A stretch of 64,000 nucleotides of DNA from Phlebotomus papatasi. Lineage: Eukaryota > Arthropoda > Insecta > Diptera > Psychodidae. The DNA is taken from assembly GCF_024763615.1 (NCBI RefSeq), contig NC_077224.1, forward strand, positions 42,480,712-42,544,711, read 5' to 3'. The position numbers and the translations under genes are program-made. A model generated the notes under the pieces. That model searched no databases. It worked only from the letters and a program-made list of their open reading frames with translations, and was not told the DNA's origin. Shown here one piece after another: positions 56,127 to 64,000 of this stretch (within the stretch, counting starts at the first letter, position 1; each line of letters starts with the position of its first letter).

Positions 56127-58380
56127 ATGTAAATATTTATAAACAGTCACATCTTTTTAAGAATGTCACAATGAATGGCCCAGCAATGCGTAAACAGTTG
56201 ACATTCACTTAATGTAACAGAGATTTATCGATACTATCGATTCGATAGTGTCGAAAAGTTATCATTCCACCTATGATGATATTGATATTGATATTGATGT
56301 AAATGTTTGAGTTCAAAGCTCAAGGCATGCAACAAGTAAATACAGAACTCAATTTAGAAAGAGAACCTATCATTCACATGTTTATCAAGGAATATGATAG
56401 GCCAGGTTGTTTCGAATATTCTAGGAATATAAATACCCATTTTACAAAGCCCTAAAAAAACTATGAATTTACTATTTACACCATTGTTCGTCTTCGACAA
56501 GATTAATAACAATATTGTTCGCCCCATTTTGGCAAAAGCTTGCCGAAATTTTAAAATATAAATTTGCACCAAAGAATATCTTCCAACCCTTCTAGGAAAT
56601 GATTATGCATCTGTGGTTGACTTCAGCAAAAAAACTATGAGTGTACTTTTGCAACGAACAGGATTAGTTGCAAAAAGGGGTGATGTTCCATTGAGAAACA
56701 AGAATTTGGCCCGCGAGCTATAGTTAATGCATTTCTGATAATAGTGAATTTTATATACCAAACTTCTATTCTTTATTCCCTTCCTGAGCCTAGGCAGTCG
56801 CTCGACAGAGCGAACAGTCAAGGAGAGAGTAACTAACCATCCCACACCCATCGCAACCCATATATTCTTTATTGTAGCGTCCTTTTCGGCACAGGCTCGT
56901 CCTCTTCGGTGGATGCTGAAAGCAGAAGCTGAGAAGCGGGGCTTTTCACCCCCTAGTACCCTCATTCTACACTATAAAATATATAAAAAAAATATATATA
57001 TACGCGTAGATGTATAATAAAAGGAGCAAATATATATCTCTGTGTGTAAAATACAATAATAAAAAAATATGGATTCTGTTTATTTGTAAGTGTATGGCAG
57101 GAGAAAGTGGGCCTGAGGAGGATGGGAAGCTTCTGACTTGAATTTAGCGGCTCCAAGCAAATTCCCCGTCATAAAAAGCAAGTTTTTGGGAAAAGCGTAT
57201 TTTTTATGTTCATTCCACCAGTAACTCTCCCGCTCGCGTATTTCTATTCCGTCGACCCATCCTCCCTCTCGGGTTCGGTCCCCTGGTTGCTCGGGCCAAC
57301 CCCCAACTCCCAGCTGCCGCTCCGTTTTTGTGGAGCGAAGCGGCAGCAGCATCCCCCTCAATTTCTAACCGCCAATCCACCCCATCTCTACGCCGCTCAT
57401 CGAAATGAAAATTAAGTATGTATTCGTTTTTAGTGCTCGTTGGGAGTTACATGAGATGTGGAGGGTGCGCGGATGTAGTTTTTAATGGCGCCCAAGCGCC
57501 TATATATAAACATTTCCACCACCATTATATATATATAGATACCATACATAGTATAGGTCCTTAGTGGGGAAGCGCGTCCCTTTTTTAACAACTTTCGACA
57601 TAAAATTTTTTTATACTTTCGATATAAAGTGTATAGAAATGTGCTGCATGAGGGTGTGTATACGTAATAGGCTTGGAGAAACATGATACATAATTTATTT
57701 TATAGGAAAGAAAAATAACGGAAATAATAAAACTTTGCAATAAAAAGAATTTTAAAATTTTACGAATACACCGAGAGTTGGAGAATATAAAAGAAAAAGC
57801 AAAAGTTTACTCTTTCTAGGAACATTGTGATATCATTCAATTGACTGTCTCAACAAATATTCACTGAAAAAAAATGTGAAAGATGATGATACAATTCATA
57901 CCTTCTTAAAATATCATTTTTTACAATTTCTGCTGAGGATGGCACAATGCACAATAGATGATCAAATAAGCTCTTTCATATTTATAAAGAATTCCTTTGA
58001 ATGACACGAGAAATGAGCTAAATATCTCATTTTGTTTGTTTCAAAAGCTTTGAAAACGAAGAGATAGGACTTAAAAGTCGTGAAAGAAACATTTGTAATG
58101 ACAAATGCCTTTTTTTATTTTAAATTTGAGAAAAGTTTGACGAAATTGTGCCTATAAAACTTATTATGCACTAAATAGGCTCTTCACATTCCAAGATTAA
58201 AATTCAACAATTGCATTTTTAGATTTCAAAACATTGCAAAAAGTTTAGATTTTAAAATTCAGCGATATCAATTGATAAAAGATGCACGTAAACCTATCTG
58301 CTCAATCTGAAATAAGTTTTTTATTCATTATTATCAATAGAAAGACAATTTTTACAGAAATGGATTTTAAATCTGTTTTC
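56127..58380 (+). other. Mostly unique intergenic stretch with a GC-rich patch
   Basis: A short ATTGAT run lies at 56279-56298. About 56780-56960 and 57100-57500 are clearly less AT-rich than the rest, and between them lies a TATAAAATATATAAA string (56974 onward). A 9-bp hairpin GCTGCCGCT/AGCGGCAGC sits at 57313-57347. Open frames here run on both strands without a clear favourite. It could be a promoter or first-exon region of an unseen gene. Confidence 0.4.
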
Positions 58381-59460
58381 TAAAACCGATAGAAAACCGA
58401 TGTCCCATAGAGATCAACATGCCCTAGAGAACTAACTTACTTAATCCACTCCCACCCCCAAGCCATCCAACCACACCAAAAAATGTTTTTTTTTTTTTGG
58501 CCTATCTTAAAATTGGATTAAGCGATTTCGTCTTATTTTGAATAAATTTTGGAGGTAGTCCATCTGAACATTTCGTCCGTACACCGGTTAAATCGTTATT
58601 TTGAATTATTCAAAGTCAAAGTTTATTTTTAAATGCCTCGAGGTCAAGACGACCTATTTTTGTACCGATTTGATCAAATTTGGATTCATTTGAATAATCA
58701 AAAAATGACAAGCTCGACTGCATTGGTCACAATCAGTAATGAATCGGTAATGTATCGATAAAGCTATTATTTTGAAAATACCGTTTTTCGAGTTTTTTCG
58801 GTCCAAGATCCATCTAAAATCCAAACAGTAAGTTCATCCAACATCCAACAGTAATCCAAACAGTTCCGGTCTTTGATAACCCCTTCTAAAGTGATATTGT
58901 CTCCTTGGTTTATCTCCCTATCCCCTAATTTTCCCTCTATCCACCATAATTTACGTAAAAATGATTTTTTTCGAATTTTTGTCAAAATTGAATTAGGCGA
59001 TGTCGTTCATTTTCGGATATGTCTTGAGGGTAGCCCTGCTTAATATTTCGTACGACACCTTTCACCGGAAAAATACACTGGTAAAAATAAAAGAATCAAA
59101 TTAACCCAAATTGGATCCTTTCTCAAAGGATAGATCAAAATGACATGTTCTATTATGATAAGTATAAATGTTCATTCACAGTTTGAAATGTGATCTATCC
59201 ATGCAAAAGGATCAAATTTGGATCAATTTGATCCTTTCGTTTTTACCAGTGTAACCGTCTTGAATTATTCAAACCCAAATGTACCAAAAATTCAGGTTTA
59301 ATTTCAAAATAATTTTCTATTGATTTATGAACTAATTTAAATCGATATTAAACAGATATGCACTCAAAAATTTTAAAGAACTAATTTTGCGCAAACCCCT
59401 TCTCATGATTTCGAACATTTCATAAATCCTCGGGCTCTTTGCCACCCCTTTATAACAAAA
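58380..59460. repeat. Dispersed repeat R1, two partial copies
   Basis: GAACATTTCGTCCGTACACC (58570) and TTAATATTTCGTACGACACC (59040) begin similar blocks. The end phrase CTTTGCCACCCCTTTAT lies at 59440. Confidence 0.6.
59076..59251. mobile_element. Tc1/mariner-type MITE, 176 bp
   Basis: Flanked by TA (59074-59075 and 59252-59253). Ends CACTGGTAAAAATAAAAG.AT and its imperfect complement ending TTTTACCAGTG. It lies inside an R1 repeat, whose CCGGNNAAA..TTGAATTATTCAAA phrase is otherwise continuous (compare 58582-58615). Confidence 0.85.
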
Positions 59461-59671
59461 GAACATCCTTCAATGATACAATTCAATTCAATGATACTAT
59501 AACTTTTTCCTCAAAACAAAAAGAGCCACTATTGAGAGAAATTCATTCTAAATTTCCCTGTCAATTGTTATTATTTTTTTATTTAAGTTTTAGTTATTTA
59601 AAAATATGTTTTTAAATTATTACTATATATCATACGAATTATAAATTAAGTAAAATCTTAAGGCTTTATTT

Positions 59672-60082
59672 ATCCAGTTTTTTTCTCAGTGGAGACAGAA
59701 GAAATTCCTGCCTCCACCCAAATAATAGCTCACTCAATTGGTACACTGAGAAAAAAAGAGGGTACGATTAACATTTTTTCCTCGTAACTAACATTTTTAG
59801 GTGTAAAAATATATCAACATTTTTCAATGTTAATTTTACACCTTTTTAAGGGTAAAATTAATATGAAAAAGGGTAACTTTTACCCCCAATACACCTAAAA
59901 GGACTAATATTGACACCGATTTCGGATCAATAATGCAGGGTAAAATTAACATTTCCGGAATGTTATTTTAATTTTTTCGGATTTCTCTCAGTGTAGAGCA
60001 CTCGTCTAGTTAACGAGAGGGCTCCAGTTTGATTCTGGGTGAAGGCAGGAATTTTTCTGTCTCCACTGAGAAAAAACTGGAT
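59672..60082 (+). mobile_element. tRNA-headed SINE flanked by its own inverted tail, interrupted by a MITE
   Basis: The head pieces TAGCTCACTCAATTGGTA and GAGCACTCGTCTAGTTAACG, split by the MITE 59744-59993, match the SINE at 28074. The B box is GTTTGATTC. The sequence at 59672-59721 is the reverse complement of 60035-60082 (TGCCTCCACCCA/TGGGTGAAGGCA), giving a foldback around the head. Confidence 0.75.
59744..59993. mobile_element. Tc1/mariner-type MITE, 250 bp, inside the SINE
   Basis: Ends CACTGAGAAAAA and TTTCTCTCAGTG, flanked by TA (59742-59743 and 59994-59995). Removing it restores the A box GGTAGAGCA. GGGTAAAATTAAC phrases repeat inside. Confidence 0.9.
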
Positions 60083-60655
60083 GATTTGAGTGTCATTTGC
60101 TCTGATTGACGATTTCTCTGTACATAAATACAATTAACATTGAACTAAAGTTTGTAAAAATTCTCACTTGGCTTTAGTTCGATCAGAGTTAATAGAAGTT
60201 CATGAAAATTTTGCTGATCTACTTTTTTTCCATGAACTTTCTATACAAATCTAAAACGTTTTTGCTTAATTTGTATAGATTATACCAAGGATTATATACT
60301 GCTTATTTCAATACAGATGTATCAATATTACGTAACATTAAGAAGTTTGATTGCATTTAGAAATAAATAACAAAAGGGGTTAAATTTATTTTTTATTATT
60401 TCTCCGGGACCATTCAGACTACAAATTATCCTCATCACTTGAATTTTTCTTAACACCGATAAAGTTTTTTTTTGTGATAAAGTCAATAGAACGTTTTTAA
60501 TAAAGAAAAGTGTCAAATCGTACAGCCTAACATCGTACTTCGATCTGGATGATATACCTCGAAAATACTTACACATTGTTTATTGTTTACAGGTTCACAG
60601 CCGATGAGCACCTATTTATAAAGCAGTCAATAGTTCGGCAAAATATATTAGGAGT

Positions 60656-62214
60656 TACCGTCGTTGCGGGTGACTTTGCACGTTTTTTCGCTATTTCTCA
60701 ACTTTGCTCTCTAAAAGTGGACAGTTAAAGTGAAGGGAGGGGGGTTTTTGAGTAAAATTATTTGTATTCAGTTGTTAATGAATGGATTTTGTGCCACTAG
60801 CATTAATTTTATAAAATTTTACTATGTTTAAAAAAATCAAGAAAAAAGGCTTGCACTTGGGATAAGGTGCGGGTGACTTTGCACTTTTAAATAAATACTA
60901 AAAAATCAACAATTTCTGATAATAAACGACAATGAAGATCTTTACATCTAAGAGTAATATGCACGAGATCTACAAGATGACATGATCGCCATCTTGATTT
61001 GACGTTTCTGTCCGCCATTTTGAATATGTGTCAAAACCCAAAACTGGTCCGATTGAGTTGAAATTTTAGTATGTTGTAGCTGATGTCAAGACCTTTTCAG
61101 AACGTATCTATGTCCCAGTCTACGTTAAGTATTAACCTAGATACAGAGGCTCAAATTTTAAAATTTTGAAATCATCATATTTTGGGGATCTTTATTTACT
61201 AATCCTTAATTTTAAAATCTAAATGAAATGCCTCAGTAACCATTAAAAATGGTTGAGGCTTTTATTTTATATATTTATTTACTCTTACATAATTAAAAAA
61301 AAAATAAATGAAAAGTGCATTTATTAATTTTTTTATTTTTTCATTTTTGCAAAAACAGTTTTTCAGATCTTCAAATAATATGCTGTTATAAAGAAAAACA
61401 TTACTTTTCTTTTTATTTGTTATTTAGATCTCATCGCCTAACGATAGTACTGTCTTTTTTGTGATGATTTCGATAAAAGAAGCTCTCCGTAGTTCTGTAT
61501 TCATGAAAATGTCAAAATTTTGAACTTGGAGCTCCTGTATCCAGGCAATCGCTTGATCTAGGCCGGATGTTATATATGTCCTGAAAAGGTTTTGACATCA
61601 GCTAGAACATACTAAAATTTCAGCTCAATCGGACCAGTTTTAGGTTTTGACAGTTATTCAAAATGGCGGACAGAAACGTCAAACCAAGATGGCGACCACA
61701 CCATCTTGTAGATCTCGGTCACTTTATCTTAAATTATCAAAAAATTGGATAATTTTTAGCCAAATACTTTTATAATAAAGCTTTAGAAAGACCATTACAT
61801 GCAATTTTATAACATAAATCATGCGTTCTTAGAAAGATAATAGGGAAAAAAATATTTTAATAAAAATAATCAACAAAATCGAAGTGGATTATTCTAGCCA
61901 GATAAATTTAGAATAGATTTGGGCAATTTACTACTCTGAAATCGATTTTAAATTTGCATCTTCAGATAACTTTTTCACGGAGCCGTTTTTTGACAAAATA
62001 CCTATATTAGCATTTCATTGACTATTACTGAAACCACAAGAATCCTTTTGAGGATCATTGTACCTTACTTGGTACTTAACATATCCCTATATACTTTGAC
62101 ATGGTAGACCGGATCGGCGAAGACTATCAATAAGTGCTAGAATTGTTTAAAGTCTCACGAACAGCAGAGTGCAAAGTCACCCCCCGAGTGCAAAGTCACC
62201 CGCAACGACGGTAC
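60656..62214. mobile_element. Foldback element of about 1.56 kb, TACCGTCGTTGCGGGTGAC ends
   Basis: The ends TACCGTCGTTGCGGGTGACT and its complement (62195-62214) are perfect inverted repeats. GTGACTTTGCAC recurs at 60681 and 60880, and inverted at 62171. A second, inner inverted pair (60960-61110 and 61575-61735, with ATCTTG, CCGCCATTTTGAATA, AACTGGTCCGATTGAG and GTCAAGACCTTTTCA) belongs to repeat R2. Open frames inside are accidental. Confidence 0.8.
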
Positions 62215-62343
62215 TTAATTGTTTTTATCGACAGAAATCACTAATCGGTGTATAACTGGTTTATATCCTGTTAGAACCACTTCTTTCTAAACTAAAAAAA
62301 AAACATATTTTCTGTACATCTTTCTTCAACATAATAAAAACTA

Positions 62344-62903
62344 CAGTGGTGACCAAAATAATAGAACCACCTTTTGTATTTTGTATTTTAATTTTATTCC
62401 AATTTTGTCAAATAATTTTGATGTAGAAATTTTCAAATAATTACCTTACGTCGAATACATATTGTTTAGGCAGCAAGAGGTCTCTATTTTTCGCAGAATA
62501 TGTCAATAGTGAATACTGTTCTAACGACGTAATAGGACCACTATGATTTAAATAAATGAATGTGACCCATAAATCGAATAAATGGAACTAAAGCTATATG
62601 AGGCGCTCGGAGTAAAAAACTCTAAGACGTATGCATTTCCCTATTAAAATAACGTTTTTTTGCTCTGAGCTCCTCATATTTAGAAACTATAAATGAAAAT
62701 GTTCCTATTTTATTGTTCTAATTCAGTATTTATGTATTCTGCGCTATATAGAGACCTCTAGCGAACAAAAACAACTTTTATGCTACGATGTTAATAATTT
62801 GAAGATTTCTACATCAAAGTTATGGCAACAAGCTGGGAAAAGATACAAAAATTAAAGCAAAAATAAGCTTTACAAAGTGGTCCTATTATTTTGGCCACCA
62901 CTG
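62344..62903. mobile_element. Tc1/mariner-type MITE, 560 bp
   Basis: Flanked by TA (62342-62343 and 62904-62905). Ends CAGTGGTGACCAAAATAATA and TATTATTTTGGCCACCACTG, the usual look of mariner-family termini. No transposase frame. Confidence 0.9.
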
Positions 62904-62989
62904 TATTATTTTATTCAAGCTTTTAAACACATAGAGGCATAATATTTTAATTACATAATTCTCTAAACCTTATTTCAAAATTTTAAAAA

Positions 62990-63560
62990 TTCAGCCATTG
63001 GGATCTGATTTTTGGAGATGGTTTAGGAAAAAAAAGAGATGCCAAAACACCCCATCTTTGCGGAATGCTCGAACTCACGAGATAGAGCTCACCGTGAATC
63101 AGTTTTTTTGCATGATCTTTTGGTATTACTGATTTACTAGAGATCAACTTGATTCATAAATCACAGAAACATTTGAAAGTCAAAAAATCGGTACTTAACC
63201 GACTTATTACCGATGAAGACCGATGCAGTCGGGTTCGAAATTTCAATACCTCTCCAAAAATGGGCCCTCCAAAGTAGTTGACCTCTGACCATCAATAACT
63301 CAAATTGGCGAATTTTCCGGTCATAGGTATGTTTGGGCGAAATATTCGCCTGGAGTAGCTCTAAAACATATCCAAAAATCACTGAAAAAGCTTGGGCCAA
63401 TTTTGAGGAAAACCGAAAAAACATGGTTTTGGAGGGGATAGAGGGGGGTAGGGAGGGGAAAAAAACGTTGAGAGATATTGTTTTTTTTATTGGGGGTCAT
63501 CTAAGACTGGAAGTCGATATCTCTTACCGTTTAAGCTCCAGAATTTTCAAGAACAGTGAA
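62990..63560 (-). repeat. Dispersed repeat R1, minus strand
   Basis: GCGGAATGCTCGAACTCACGA and AGATAGAGCTC (63060-63090), AAAACATATCCAAAAATCAC (63363), GGGAGGGG and TCTTACCGTTTAAGCTCCAG (63519) are all R1 phrases. Confidence 0.65.
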
Positions 63561-63583
63561 GAGTTGAAAAAAAGACGATTATA

Positions 63584-63819
63584 TAGGGCAAAGTGGTACA
63601 AGTTGGACAATGGTACAATTTGGACAGGTCTTTTTTTCTTAATAAATTTAGTACTTCATTTTTATTTGTATATTTTTAATGCTTTAGTTTTATAATTTGG
63701 ATCCTTGTGATTAAAAACAAACTTTGTACTGTATTTGTCAAGAAAAAGGCCATGTCCAACTTATATCGGCGAATTGTCCAACTTGTAAAACTATGACCAA
63801 GTTGTATCACTTTACCCTA
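63584..63819. mobile_element. MITE, TAGGGTAAAGTGGTACAAG family
   Basis: Ends TAGGGCAAAGTGGTACAAGT and TTGTATCACTTTACCCTA; the interior matches 6754-6972 closely. Confidence 0.85.
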
Positions 63820-64000
63820 ACTGCTCTCTCTTTGAGTTCGAGCAGTAAAAGTTGAAAAAAATTGTATAAGTCTGCAATTTTCTCGAACAGAGTAAGTTTG
63901 TATAACGAAAACCAAGAATTCCCTAATCATTACGAATTTTTCTCCTTAACTTTAAAGATCTTCCGGTATTTGAATTCAACCAAAAATCGAGCACACAGCC

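Noticed and set aside
56603..57361. Minus-strand frames of 120 and 93 codons
   Set aside because: No domain, no splice context and composition driven by the GC-rich patch; not supportable as genes.
63333..63695. 120-codon plus-strand frame
   Set aside because: It runs from repeat R1 straight into a MITE, so it is a chance frame across two mobile elements.

Overview
The window looks like AT-rich animal nuclear DNA, most likely from a dipteran insect. The evidence is spliced coding exons with GT..AG introns, tRNA-headed SINEs, and a very dense load of short inverted-repeat transposons (MITEs) of Tc1/mariner, piggyBac and Harbinger type. I cannot name the species from sequence alone. There are no bacterial operons and no CRISPR array.

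Layout. One protein-coding gene lies on the + strand. Five exons (1-775, 832-919, 9006-9114, 21444-21647, 31728-32648) join in frame into the last 698 residues of a single-pass membrane protein; its 5' end lies outside the window. The visible part is a cysteine-free, Asn/Ser/Thr-rich and acidic outer segment, one transmembrane helix, and a long acidic, disordered-looking cytoplasmic tail of about 410 residues. The family was not recognised. Introns 2-4 (8.1, 12.3 and 10.1 kb) are packed with nested mobile elements. Intron 4 holds a 2.2 kb foldback made of a 22-bp minisatellite followed by its own reverse complement, about 230 bp upstream of the last exon. From 32.65 kb to the end there is no convincing protein-coding gene: a possible long 3' UTR to about 36.59 kb, then dispersed repeats, MITEs, SINEs and some unique sequence. 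A possible spliced non-coding transcript lies at 51.0-52.6 kb.

The most notable signal is a set of hammerhead-ribozyme-like motifs. At least seven loci carry CTGANGA, then a hairpin, then GAA, then a short self-complementary palindrome (AGCT, ACGT or AGATCT), then a base other than G. Five of the seven also have matching arms on both sides (ACCA/TGGT or a shortened version, TAC/GTA, TTAGAC/GTCTAA). Hairpin and arm sequences differ between families while the core stays constant, which is the pattern expected of an RNA fold under constraint. This is the logic of the minimal, dimer-forming hammerheads known from Penelope-like retroelements and amphibian satellite DNA. Two of the carriers are small inserts (240 and 298 bp) bounded by 9-bp and 13-bp direct repeats, so they behave as short non-autonomous mobile units. 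No reverse transcriptase was found in the window.

Several insertions can be dated relative to each other because the interrupted host repeat occurs elsewhere in the window: a TA-flanked MITE inside a tRNA-SINE, a TTAA MITE inside a TTAA MITE, two 132-bp TWA-flanked MITEs in unrelated hosts, and an apparent three-level nest (SINE, hammerhead element, 0.9 kb TIR element) at 53.4-54.8 kb.
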